Below, piece after piece: positions 1-6,813 of a stretch of 10,028 nt of DNA. The position numbers and the translations under genes were made by a program. The stretch comes from Methylomonas sp. (GTDB lineage: Bacteria; Pseudomonadota; Gammaproteobacteria; Methylococcales; Methylomonadaceae), in the NCBI GenBank assembly GCA_026990815.1, contig JALXCS010000389.1:1-10028 (forward strand), given 5' to 3'. Below the pieces are notes generated by a model. The model did not search any database. It saw nothing but the letters and a program-made list of their open reading frames with translations, and was not told the DNA's origin. How positions within the stretch are numbered: position 1 is the first letter of the stretch; each line of letters starts with the position of its first letter.

Positions 1-268
1 CAATAGTGTCATAAACGGCAGTATCACCATGAGGATGATATTTACCAATCACATCCCCGACCACACGCGCTGATTTTTTATAGGGTTTGTTCCAGTCATT
101 TCCCAGTTCACTCATCGCATATAAAACACGGCGATGAACCGGTTTCAGACCATCTCTAACATCCGGAAGGGCCCTACCTACAATCACGCTCATTGCGTAA
201 TCAAGGTACGATTGCTGCATCTCGTCTTCGAGATTAACAGGAATGATTTCTTTGGCGAAGTCTGTCAT
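1..268 (-). CDS. gyrA: DNA gyrase subunit A, N-terminal fragment (runs off the left edge)
   Basis: Catalytic breakage-reunion subunit of DNA gyrase (type IIA topoisomerase), which introduces negative supercoils together with GyrB. Only the first 89 codons are present. Translated by eye it opens MTDFAKEIIPVNLEDEM and contains the family signature YAMSVIVGRALPDVRDGLKP (residues 24-43), then RRVLYAM and the quinolone-resistance region HPHGDTAVYDTI (78-89). Numbering matches E. coli GyrA exactly. Position 83 is Thr, where E. coli has Ser; Thr83 is a normal wild-type residue in, for example, Pseudomonas. Asp87 is kept, so nothing here suggests a resistance mutation. The catalytic Tyr122 lies outside the window. 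No strong ribosome binding site is seen before the ATG. The start is supported by alignment to the family. The gene follows the phosphatase/Dabb/hydrolase operon in the same direction after 158 bp and probably has its own promoter. Confidence 0.97.
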   Translation of the reverse strand, partial: MTDFAKEIIPVNLEDEMQQSYLDYAMSVIVGRALPDVRDGLKPVHRRVLYAMSELGNDWNKPYKKSARVVGDVIGKYHPHGDTAVYDTI

Positions 269-385
269 TAAATTGTCATATAATAAATGCCGATATAGAA
301 AACCTTAACGGCATAAAAATCCCTTGGAAAAAAATTATGGATTCAGGAGGCAACTGGCTGTCATGCCCAGCACCAAAACCTGTAA

Positions 386-415
386 ATTATAACAAAATTA
401 GTTATCTAAGTCGAA
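386..415 (-). promoter_or_regulatory. Candidate gyrA promoter (extended -10)
   Basis: Reading the minus strand, TGTTATAAT occurs with the perfect -10 hexamer TATAAT at 391-386 and a TGn extension just upstream. The -35 region about 17-18 bp further up (near 410-415) is weak (TTCGAC). A start near 379 would give a leader of about 110 nt before gyrA. An extended -10 often compensates for a poor -35. The rest of the 269-426 gap shows no gene and no convincing terminator for the preceding operon, so read-through into gyrA is also possible. Confidence 0.45.
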
Positions 416-426
416 ATAAAGAAAAC

Positions 427-1149
427 CTAGTCAGAGAAAACTTCTTCAAGAAAGTTTTGCATGGCAATCCATGATCGCCTGTCTGCATCGAGCTGAAAAA
501 CTGTACCAAAATCAGGGTCATTCGCGACAGGATTTGTAAAAGCGTGCATGGTGTTACCATAGATATGCATTTGCCAATCGGCCCGGGTTGCAGTCATTTC
601 ATCCTGAAAATCGACGACTTGCTCAACCGGCCCCATGGGATCATCATGCCCATGCAAAACCAGCATTCTAGCCTTTATTATATTGTTACTAAGGTCCTCA
701 GCAGGAGCAAGCAAACCATGAAAACTCACCACACCTTTTATATCGGCGCCAGAACGAGCCAGATCTAGCACACACAACCCGCCAAAACAGAAACCAATGG
801 CGGCAATTTTATTATCATCAACCCACGGTAACAACTTGACTGAATTCAGTGCTGCATGAATACGCTTTCGTAGCATTATTCTGTCATCCAGAAACGGCTG
901 CATCAATTTTGCATTTTCCTCAACACTAGAACCTAAAACACCTTTTCCATACATGTCTACAGCAAAACCGACATACCCAAGCTCAGCGATTTTTTTAGCC
1001 TTTTCTGCAACAAATCCATCACGACCTCCCCATGCGTGATTAATCATTACCGCCGGCCTTCTTCCTTCATATCTATCATCATAGGCGAAAAAAGCCTCCA
1101 AATGCACATTATCATCCAGATATCCAACAGTATTAGATACGATAGCCAT
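427..1149 (-). CDS. Dienelactone hydrolase family protein (alpha/beta hydrolase)
   Basis: Predicted cytoplasmic alpha/beta-hydrolase of the dienelactone hydrolase (DLH) family, 240 aa, the usual length. The nucleophile elbow is GFCFGG with Cys121, the acid is Asp170 in LHGHDDP, and the base is His202 in MHAFTNP. This gives the Cys-Asp-His triad typical of DLH rather than the Ser triad of ordinary esterases. An early VMINHAWGGRDG (about 34-45) matches the oxyanion-side segment of the family. There is no signal peptide. No other chlorocatechol or aromatic-degradation gene is nearby, so the classic 4-carboxymethylenebutenolide substrate should not be assumed; many proteobacterial members have unknown substrates. 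It is the last gene of a three-gene operon: its ATG lies 8 nt after the Dabb stop codon, and an AGGT-type binding site overlaps that stop. Family call is firm; substrate unknown. Confidence 0.9.
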   Translation of the reverse strand: MAIVSNTVGYLDDNVHLEAFFAYDDRYEGRRPAVMINHAWGGRDGFVAEKAKKIAELGYVGFAVDMYGKGVLGSSVEENAKLMQPFLDDRIMLRKRIHAALNSVKLLPWVDDNKIAAIGFCFGGLCVLDLARSGADIKGVVSFHGLLAPAEDLSNNIIKARMLVLHGHDDPMGPVEQVVDFQDEMTATRADWQMHIYGNTMHAFTNPVANDPDFGTVFQLDADRRSWIAMQNFLEEVFSD

Positions 1150-1157
1150 GATTCAAC

Positions 1158-1553
1158 CTATTGGCTTGCAAAGTCATAAATAACCACACGATTAATCATG
1201 GGTTTCAATTTTTCATGGATGATTTTTTTGTGACGGGGGTGATCAAGATAAGCCCGTAATACTTTTCTACTTTTGAAAGTTGCCGTTACCGCAACATCAA
1301 AAGTATCATCAACAATTTTTCGCTCACTGGGTAAAACTTCACCCACATGACGATGAATAACACCAGGGAAGTTATTAAGCTCCTTGCTGATCGAAATAAA
1401 TTTCTTGCGCATGAGCTTATCTCCCGGTTTTTTTAGCCAAACCATAACAACATGAGTCACAGTTTGTTGCTTGACTTCTGCATAGCTAGTAACAGAAAAA
1501 GTTAAACTCATTAGTAATACTACAATCACCCCAAGAGCAGTTGATTTTTTCAT
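1158..1553 (-). CDS. Exported stress-responsive A/B-barrel (Dabb) domain protein
   Basis: Small protein of 131 aa with an N-terminal signal peptide: MKKS, a hydrophobic stretch (about residues 7-22), then a likely signal peptidase I site after SYA (residue 25). The mature part is a single Dabb domain (ferredoxin-like dimeric alpha+beta barrel): an opening strand THVVMVWLKKPG, a central strand DVAVTATFKS, the diagnostic helix YLDHPRHKKIIHEKLKP and a closing strand VVIYDF. Dabb proteins are usually cytosolic dimers; a few are enzymes (plant olivetolic acid cyclase), but most bacterial ones have no known function. An in-frame GTG one codon upstream (1554-1556) is possible, but GGAG sits 7 nt before the ATG and only 4 nt before the GTG, so the ATG is preferred. 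The ATG shares one base with the TGA of the phosphatase gene, implying translational coupling. Domain call is good; role unknown. Confidence 0.85.
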   Translation of the reverse strand: MKKSTALGVIVVLLMSLTFSVTSYAEVKQQTVTHVVMVWLKKPGDKLMRKKFISISKELNNFPGVIHRHVGEVLPSERKIVDDTFDVAVTATFKSRKVLRAYLDHPRHKKIIHEKLKPMINRVVIYDFASQ

Positions 1554-2035
1554 CACAATTCTCCATTTTGCTTTAAAGTTTTAACAAAACCTTTTGCCGC
1601 TTCTTCAGTCAAATCCAGAACCGTTTCAAATCCGTACCGGCCACCATAGTAAGGGTCAGGAACCTCTCTTGTTTCCAGGTGTGGAGCAAAGTCCATAAAA
1701 TATTTAATTTTATGTTGATGCTCTTCAGGACACGCCTCTGTCAAAATTGAATAATTATCCTGATCCATCGCCAATATATAATGATAACCCTCGAAATCTC
1801 CAACAACGACTTTTCTTGCTTTGAGATGCTTTAATTTTACGTCCCGGGCTTGTGCCGCTTTCTGCGCCCGCAAATCAGGCGCCTCGCCTTCATGATAAGC
1901 ATGGGTCCCGGCAGAATCAATTTCAAACCGGTCTTCCAGGCCTTGTTCTTCAATCAATTTGGCAAAAACACCTTCCGCCGTTGGAGAACGACAAATATTA
2001 CCCATACAAACAAATAAAACTTTTATTTTTTCCAT
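1553..2035 (-). CDS. Low-molecular-weight protein-tyrosine-phosphatase
   Basis: Cytoplasmic LMW-PTP of 160 aa, the usual size, which removes phosphate from protein phosphotyrosine by a cysteinyl-phosphate mechanism. The N-terminal P-loop CMGNICRS gives the C-X5-R motif, with nucleophile Cys10, Arg16 and Ser17. The general acid is Asp127 in VPDPYYGG, followed by the two conserved tyrosines 129 and 130. FEIDSAGTHAYHEGE (37-51) is another family block. No BY-kinase, capsule or exopolysaccharide gene is in the window, so this is not an obvious Wzb-type partner and resembles the stand-alone class. It is the first gene of the operon with the Dabb and DLH genes. No clear binding site precedes the ATG, and the candidate promoter elements upstream (TTGATG at 2082-2077, TATTTT at 2061-2056, spacing 15) are suboptimal. 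Confidence 0.93.
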   Translation of the reverse strand: MEKIKVLFVCMGNICRSPTAEGVFAKLIEEQGLEDRFEIDSAGTHAYHEGEAPDLRAQKAAQARDVKLKHLKARKVVVGDFEGYHYILAMDQDNYSILTEACPEEHQHKIKYFMDFAPHLETREVPDPYYGGRYGFETVLDLTEEAAKGFVKTLKQNGEL

Positions 2036-2187
2036 TAATTAGAACACGCTAAGTGAAAATAGTTGAGAAATCAGTTCATCAAGCTTCAAAACTCAAAAAA
2101 CTAGACTAATCTTCTTATTATTGAACAGATTTATTTTAAAAACAAACTGCATCAAAAATACTTCCTGCTCGGAAGGAGAGAATTAAT
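2036..2187. other. Divergent intergenic region, phosphatase operon / chemoreceptor
   Basis: An AT-rich 152-bp gap that must hold the promoters of both divergent units. On the minus strand a TTGATG/TATTTT pair with only 15 bp between the hexamers is the best sigma-70 candidate and is weak. On the plus strand I find no convincing sigma-70 pair. I also see no sigma-28 (FliA) flagellar-type promoter, which chemoreceptor genes often have. The 3' end carries the ribosome binding site hairpin described separately. Confidence 0.4.
2161..2180 (+). promoter_or_regulatory. Strong ribosome binding site partly inside a small hairpin
   Basis: CTTCC (2161-2165) and GGAAG (2171-2175) are perfect complements around a 5-nt loop. 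The right arm is the first half of the Shine-Dalgarno sequence GGAAGGAG (2171-2178), which ends 9 nt before the first ATG. Folding would partly hide the site. The 5-bp stem is short, so any effect may be modest. This spacing favours the ATG at 2188 over the adjacent ATG at 2191. Confidence 0.5.
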
Positions 2188-3933
2188 ATGATGAATTGGA
2201 ACTCGGTAGGCACCAAGGTTATCTTGGTTATAACCGCAGCATTAATATCACTTGCCATCGCTTCTTTGACTTTTTATGCCCTTACAGCTAAACAGCAAAT
2301 TATTGAAAGTGAAAGTGAAATTGCAAAAAACCAAATTTTACTTTCTGAAGCAGTCCGGGAAAAGACTATTCAGACTTGGGAACAAGGTGTTTTTAGCCCC
2401 GAACTGCTTCGAAATATCGCCAAAAACAACACTGGCCAAGAGCGCATTGAAAAAATTGTCTCTACTGTACCCATCGCGACTGCCTGGAATACTTTAAGGG
2501 CAAAATCCAAAGAAGGCAACTACCAGTTTAGAGCACCAAGAATCGGGGCCCGTAACCCAAAAAATGAAGCTGATGCAATAGAAAGAAAAGCCTTACAGTA
2601 TTTTCAGAACAATCCAAACAAGCTTGACTATTCCATTGTTGACGAAGAAAAAAATGAATTACGCTTTTTTAGAGCAGTAAAACTCGAAAAACAGTGTGAA
2701 GTGTGTCATGGTGACCCGGCAACCTCAAAACAGCTCTGGCATCGTGATGATGGCAGAGATATTTTGGGTTTCCCGATGGAAAACAAACGTGCGGGAGATT
2801 TACACGGTGCTTTTGAAATTATCAGACCTCTTGGATCTGCCTATGCCAACCTGCGTAATCACATCTGGGCTGCTGCTGGATTAACACTTTTAGCAATTTT
2901 AGTTCTTTGCATTTCAGGCTATCTGGCAATTGCAAAAATCATTGTCAATCCATTAACTGATCTAGCATTAAAACTACAGGATATTTCCAGCGGCGGCGGC
3001 GACCTAACCTCACGCCTAAAAATTCAGGGTAAAACTGAATTAGCCTGGGTAGCCGCCAGCTTTAATGGTTTCGTAAAAAAAATCGCCAAAACCATTGATG
3101 AGATCCGGCTGACCAGCGAAAAATTAGGCCAACACGCCCAGAATATGGCGAAAATATCCAAAGAAACAGAAAATGGCGTTTGCCGGCAAAGATCTGAAAC
3201 TGCTATGGTCGCAACAGCAATGGATCAAATGACTGCAACAGCCCAGGAAGTAGCGAAAAATGCTGTCAATGCAACCGATGCAGTTTCATGCGCTGACCAG
3301 GAAGCAACTTGCAGTAAAGATATCGTGACCGAAGTGGTCTCCTCGATCAACAGTTTGGCAGCAGAAGTTGAAAATGCCGCCAGTGTCATTCATCAGCTGG
3401 ATTCAGACAGCGAAAGCATTGGTGAAGTTCTTAGTGTCATTCAAGGAATCGCAGAACAAACCAATTTGCTAGCACTAAATGCTGCCATTGAAGCGGCAAG
3501 AGCTGGTGAACAAGGACGTGGTTTTGCTGTCGTCGCAGATGAAGTCAGAACCCTGGCGAGCAGAACCCAAAAATCAACCCAGGAAATTCAAACCACTATT
3601 GAAAGATTGCAGGCAAGAGCTCGTGAGGCAGTTAAAGTCATGGAAAATGGCAAACTACAAGCAGCAACCAGCGTAGAAAAGGCTGCTTCATCGGGCGAGG
3701 CTTTGATAAATATCAACAGCAAAATTGAAATCGTTCGGGATATGAACTCCCAAATTGCCAGTGCAGCAGAAGAACAAACCACCGTTGCGGAAGAAATTAA
3801 TAGAAATATTCATTCAATCAGCAAGGTTTCAGAACAAACCTCCCAGGGCATGCAACAAACCGCAACATCCAGTCATGAATTACTGGATCTTGCTGACCAG
3901 CTAAAACAAACGGTTAATCAATTTAAAACCTGA
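2188..3933 (+). CDS. Methyl-accepting chemotaxis protein with periplasmic Tll0287-like (DUF3365) haem-c domain
   Basis: Inner-membrane chemoreceptor, 581 aa. TM1 is at about residues 10-32. The periplasmic part (about 33-225) matches the Tll0287-like/DUF3365 pattern: VPIATAW near 94-100, FRAPRIGARNPKNEAD (114-129), and a c-type haem attachment motif CEVCH (Cys170, Cys173, His174) followed by GDP. TM2 is at about 226-249, then HAMP (about 250-303) and a cytoplasmic coiled-coil signalling domain. The highly conserved tip is EQTNLLALNAAIEAARAGEQ (423-442) followed by GRGFAVVADEVRTLA. There is no C-terminal CheR/CheB-tethering pentapeptide (it ends NQFKT). The receptor should pass a redox, gas or small-ligand signal to CheA/CheW, but no che gene is nearby. 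The only periplasmic cysteines are the two of CXXCH, so the His/Cys haem ligation known for Tll0287 itself is not available; the distal ligand could be another His (185, 206 or 225) or Met197. Haem binding is predicted, not shown. Confidence 0.92.
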   Translation: MMNWNSVGTKVILVITAALISLAIASLTFYALTAKQQIIESESEIAKNQILLSEAVREKTIQTWEQGVFSPELLRNIAKNNTGQERIEKIVSTVPIATAWNTLRAKSKEGNYQFRAPRIGARNPKNEADAIERKALQYFQNNPNKLDYSIVDEEKNELRFFRAVKLEKQCEVCHGDPATSKQLWHRDDGRDILGFPMENKRAGDLHGAFEIIRPLGSAYANLRNHIWAAAGLTLLAILVLCISGYLAIAKIIVNPLTDLALKLQDISSGGGDLTSRLKIQGKTELAWVAASFNGFVKKIAKTIDEIRLTSEKLGQHAQNMAKISKETENGVCRQRSETAMVATAMDQMTATAQEVAKNAVNATDAVSCADQEATCSKDIVTEVVSSINSLAAEVENAASVIHQLDSDSESIGEVLSVIQGIAEQTNLLALNAAIEAARAGEQGRGFAVVADEVRTLASRTQKSTQEIQTTIERLQARAREAVKVMENGKLQAATSVEKAASSGEALININSKIEIVRDMNSQIASAAEEQTTVAEEINRNIHSISKVSEQTSQGMQQTATSSHELLDLADQLKQTVNQFKT

Positions 3934-3995
3934 TTGGTCTCTACCCTGATATGCCCATCTCTCTAGCGTACGGGGCATCCATCAGGTTTTATCTA
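3926..3995. terminator. Bidirectional terminator between convergent chemoreceptor and spoVR genes
   Basis: The 10-base arm AAAACCTGAT (3926-3935) is the exact reverse complement of ATCAGGTTTT (3981-3990). An inner pair ATGCCC (3951-3956) and GGGCAT (3973-3978) can extend the structure. A second copy of the left arm, CCTGAT (3945-3950), can pair with ATCAGG instead, giving a more compact stem with the inner pair and a 2-nt bulge. The plus strand exits into TTTTATCT and the minus strand into TTTTAAAT, so both convergent transcripts would end in a short U run. The chemoreceptor stop codon TGA (3931-3933) lies inside the left arm. The U tracts are short, so efficiency is uncertain. Confidence 0.6.
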
Positions 3996-4049
3996 GCAAA
4001 AAGAAACTGATAGGCCATTGCTACATCTCGGAAGATCCAGGAACTGCCG

Positions 4050-5543
4050 TTATAATTGGCAATGAAATGAATGTACAATCGTACCATTTTCTTTCACCGT
4101 TTCCAGTCGCACATCAAATCCCCAAAGCCTTGCAACGTGCTTGACAACCTCATTGGCACTTTTATCAAGCGGTATTCTGTTGTACTGCGTATGTTGCAGA
4201 GTCAACGAACGATCGCCATTCAAATCGACATTATAAACCTGGATATTAGGCTCGAGACTTCCCAGATTATACTGTTCCGATAAGGCCTGACGGATATATT
4301 CATAATTTATTTCATTATGAATGGATGTAATTTCAATCTCTTTTTCCCGGTCATCATCCAGCACAGAAAACAATTTAAAATCACGAATCACTTTGGGTGA
4401 TAAATACTGACTAATGAAGCTTTCATCCTTAAAGTTCTGCATGGCAAAATGCATGGCATCCAGCCAATCACTGCCAGCTATATCCGGAAACCATTGCCTG
4501 TCTTCATCTGTTGGATGTTCACAAATACGACGAATATCGCTCATCATCGCAAAACCAAGCGCATAAGGATTGATGCCTGAATAATACGGGCTGTCGAAAT
4601 CCGGCTGATAAACGACATTGGTATGCGACTGCAAAAACTCGATAATAAATCCGTCAGTCACCAATCCTTCATCATACAGCTGATTCAAAATGGTATAGTG
4701 CCAAAAAGTCGCCCAGCCTTCGTTCATCACCTGGGTTTGGCGCTGTGGGTAAAAATATTGGGCAATTTTACGAACAATGCGGACGATTTCCCGCTGCCAG
4801 GGCTCCAATAATGGCGCATTTTTTTCAATGAAATAAAGCAGATTTTCTTCTGGTTCTTCGGGAAATCGTTTTTCCTGAATCACATCAAACTGCTCTTCGA
4901 TTTTTGGTAGAGTTCGCCAAATTTCGTTCACCTGGGATTGTAAATATTCTTCCCGCTCTTTTTGCCGCTCTTTTTCTTCCTGCATTGACAGCTTGACCGG
5001 ACGTTTGTAGCGATCAACACCAAAATTTTTTAAGGTATGGCAGGAATCCAAAAAAGCTTCAACCTGATCTTCACCATAACGCTCTTCACACTCAGCAATA
5101 TAATTTTTTGCGAATAACAGATAGTCAATAATTGCGTCGGCACTGGTCCAGGTCTTGAATAAATAATTATTTTTAAAGAAAGAATTGTGGCCATAAGCTG
5201 CGTGGGCAATGACCAAAGCCTGCATAGTCATGGAGTTTTCTTCCATTAAATAAGCAATACAGGGATCTGAATTAATGACAATTTCGTAAGCAAGCCCCAT
5301 CTGCCCGCGTTTATAGCGTTTTTCGTTATTAACAAATTCCTTGCCAAAAGACCAGTGGGTATAACCAATCGGCATGCCAACAGAAGCATAGGCATCCATC
5401 ATTTGTTCGGCAGTGATAATTTCAAGCTGAACTGGATAGGTATCCAGTCCAAAATTTCCGGCGATCCGCTCAATTTCCTTATGATATTTTTCGATCAGTT
5501 CAAAAGTCCATTCTGAAGTTTCTGAAAGTGGTTTTCGACTCAT
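4050..5543 (-). CDS. ycgB: SpoVR family protein (YcgB)
   Basis: SpoVR/YcgB family protein, 497 aa (E. coli YcgB is about 510), predicted cytoplasmic. In Bacillus, SpoVR is needed for normal spore cortex formation. The enterobacterial and pseudomonad homologues occur in non-sporulating bacteria and have no established biochemical activity. Family blocks include WTFELIEKYH (12-21), VIAHAAYGHNSFFKNN (111-126), CEERYG (152-157), GVDRYKRP (175-182), MNEGWATFWHYT (273-284), NPYALGFAM (325-333) and LSPKVIRDFK (381-390). The His114/His119 pair and Glu275/His282 resemble a possible metal-binding set, which is inference. A charged helical stretch at about 186-205 (KLSMQEEKERQKEREEY) is probably coiled coil. 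It is the last gene of the prkA-yeaH-ycgB operon: its ATG overlaps the TGA of yeaH by 4 nt with no good Shine-Dalgarno sequence, so translation is probably coupled. It ends at the shared bidirectional terminator. Confidence 0.95.
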   Translation of the reverse strand: MSRKPLSETSEWTFELIEKYHKEIERIAGNFGLDTYPVQLEIITAEQMMDAYASVGMPIGYTHWSFGKEFVNNEKRYKRGQMGLAYEIVINSDPCIAYLMEENSMTMQALVIAHAAYGHNSFFKNNYLFKTWTSADAIIDYLLFAKNYIAECEERYGEDQVEAFLDSCHTLKNFGVDRYKRPVKLSMQEEKERQKEREEYLQSQVNEIWRTLPKIEEQFDVIQEKRFPEEPEENLLYFIEKNAPLLEPWQREIVRIVRKIAQYFYPQRQTQVMNEGWATFWHYTILNQLYDEGLVTDGFIIEFLQSHTNVVYQPDFDSPYYSGINPYALGFAMMSDIRRICEHPTDEDRQWFPDIAGSDWLDAMHFAMQNFKDESFISQYLSPKVIRDFKLFSVLDDDREKEIEITSIHNEINYEYIRQALSEQYNLGSLEPNIQVYNVDLNGDRSLTLQHTQYNRIPLDKSANEVVKHVARLWGFDVRLETVKENGTIVHSFHCQL

Positions 5544-6805
5544 GCTAACTGCTTTTTGAAAAGTTTTCTGAAAACAGGGTAAATATCAGCAATTCGTTCA
5601 ATGCGCTGCATAGCAAAATTATCCCAATTGGATTTTACCGACAAGTATTCCTGCCAGAGATTTTGATGTCGATCTTCGGTAATTTCAATATAGGCATAAT
5701 ATTGCACATAGGGCATGATTTGCTCATTCATGATTTTCCGGCAGGTAATGGAATCATCATCCCAGTTATCACCATCTGATGCCTGAGCGGCATATATATT
5801 CCAGTCTGAAGTGGGAAATCGATCCCTGATGATTTGACTGACCAATTCCAAAGCACTTGAGACAACTGTACCACCCGTCTCCCGTGAGTAAAAAAAAGTT
5901 TCTTCGTCAACTTCACTGGCAACCGTATGATGGGAAACAAAAACCACCTGAATTTTTTCATAGGTTCGAGTCAAAAACAGATACAACAGCATAAAAAACC
6001 GCTTGGCCATATCTTTTTCTTCAAAGCCCATGGAACCCGAAACATCCATAATGCAAAACATCACTGCCTGAGTGGTTGGCTTTGGCTGGTCAATGTGATT
6101 GTCATAACGAAGATCAAAAGTGTCGATAAAGGGAATTCGCTCAATTTTTTTCTTCAGCTGTTCGATTTCCTGCTCCAATGCTTTAACAGCAGGATAGTTT
6201 TTATCATGCTGCCTGAGTAACTCTTGTAACTCGGCCTGTGCTTCCTTAATCCGGTTTTTATAGGGTGCACGTAAAGCAATACGACGACCCATTGCGCCAC
6301 GCAAAGACCGAATAACATTAATATTGGTAGGTATACCATCGCTGGTATGGCCGGCGCGAATTTTTTTGGTCTCGTTGATAGTTGCCAACTTGGTTTTGAC
6401 CAAATTGGGCAGCTCCAGGTCATCAAAAAAAAACTGTAAAAATTCTTCCCGGGTCAGCTCGAAAATAAAATCATCCAATCCTTCACCGCTATCAGAGGCC
6501 TGATTATCACTGCCCTGACCTTCACCACCTTTAGGTCTGGGCAATCGGTCACCCTGTTGAAACTCTTTGTTGCCAGGATGAATGCGCTCACGCCTGCCAC
6601 CCTGGCCATGATGAAAAAAAGGTTCCGAGATGTCTTTTGCAGGTATAGACACCTTTTCACCTTTTTCCAGATCTGTCACGCTGCGATCGGAAATAGCATC
6701 AGCAACAGCCCTTTTTATTTGCTGCCGAAAACGACGAATAAACTTTTGCCTGTTTACAGCACTCTTATTCTTTCCGTTTAGGCGTCTATCGACAATTCTT
6801 GACAC
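5540..6805 (-). CDS. yeaH: YeaH family protein (DUF444, VWA-like MIDAS domain)
   Basis: DUF444 protein of 421 aa (E. coli YeaH is about 427), predicted cytoplasmic. The N-terminus SRIVDRRLNGKNKSAVNRQ matches the family. A low-complexity Gly/Gln/Ser-rich linker spans about 90-110. A coiled-coil segment rich in Glu/Lys/Gln (about 185-224) precedes the VWA-like domain: DVSGS (Asp254, Ser256, Ser258) is the DxSxS MIDAS motif, GGT (Thr313) and SDGDN (Asp344) supply the other metal-site positions. The family is co-encoded with the PrkA/YeaG kinase and implicated in stress and nitrogen-starvation responses; its molecular role is unknown, though VWA/MoxR-like AAA+ pairs suggest a partner for PrkA. 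The start is GTG: homology places Met1 exactly there, no other in-frame start lies upstream, and AGGGGG sits 4 nt before it. The gap from the prkA stop is 8 nt. Confidence 0.95.
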   Translation of the reverse strand: MSRIVDRRLNGKNKSAVNRQKFIRRFRQQIKRAVADAISDRSVTDLEKGEKVSIPAKDISEPFFHHGQGGRRERIHPGNKEFQQGDRLPRPKGGEGQGSDNQASDSGEGLDDFIFELTREEFLQFFFDDLELPNLVKTKLATINETKKIRAGHTSDGIPTNINVIRSLRGAMGRRIALRAPYKNRIKEAQAELQELLRQHDKNYPAVKALEQEIEQLKKKIERIPFIDTFDLRYDNHIDQPKPTTQAVMFCIMDVSGSMGFEEKDMAKRFFMLLYLFLTRTYEKIQVVFVSHHTVASEVDEETFFYSRETGGTVVSSALELVSQIIRDRFPTSDWNIYAAQASDGDNWDDDSITCRKIMNEQIMPYVQYYAYIEITEDRHQNLWQEYLSVKSNWDNFAMQRIERIADIYPVFRKLFKKQLA

Positions 6806-6813
6806 ACATCCCC

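Noticed and set aside
1..30. Quinolone-resistance mutation at GyrA position 83
   Set aside because: Thr83 differs from E. coli Ser83 but is the natural residue in many gammaproteobacteria, and Asp87 is unchanged.
344..391. Nine-codon frame (ATG at 362) after a perfect AGGAGG on the plus strand
   Set aside because: Spacing of 12 nt is long, the peptide is tiny, no plus-strand promoter is evident, and it lies in the gyrA leader; probably chance.
544..768. 74-aa open frame on the plus strand
   Set aside because: Antisense to the dienelactone hydrolase gene, including its conserved Asp and His motifs.
2036..2187. FliA (sigma-28) promoter for the chemoreceptor
   Set aside because: TAAA occurs, but nothing resembling the GCCGATAA -10 element follows at the right spacing.
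5927..6220. 97-aa open frame on the plus strand
   Set aside because: Lies entirely antisense to yeaH, whose frame is strongly supported by homology and motifs; no binding site or family resemblance.
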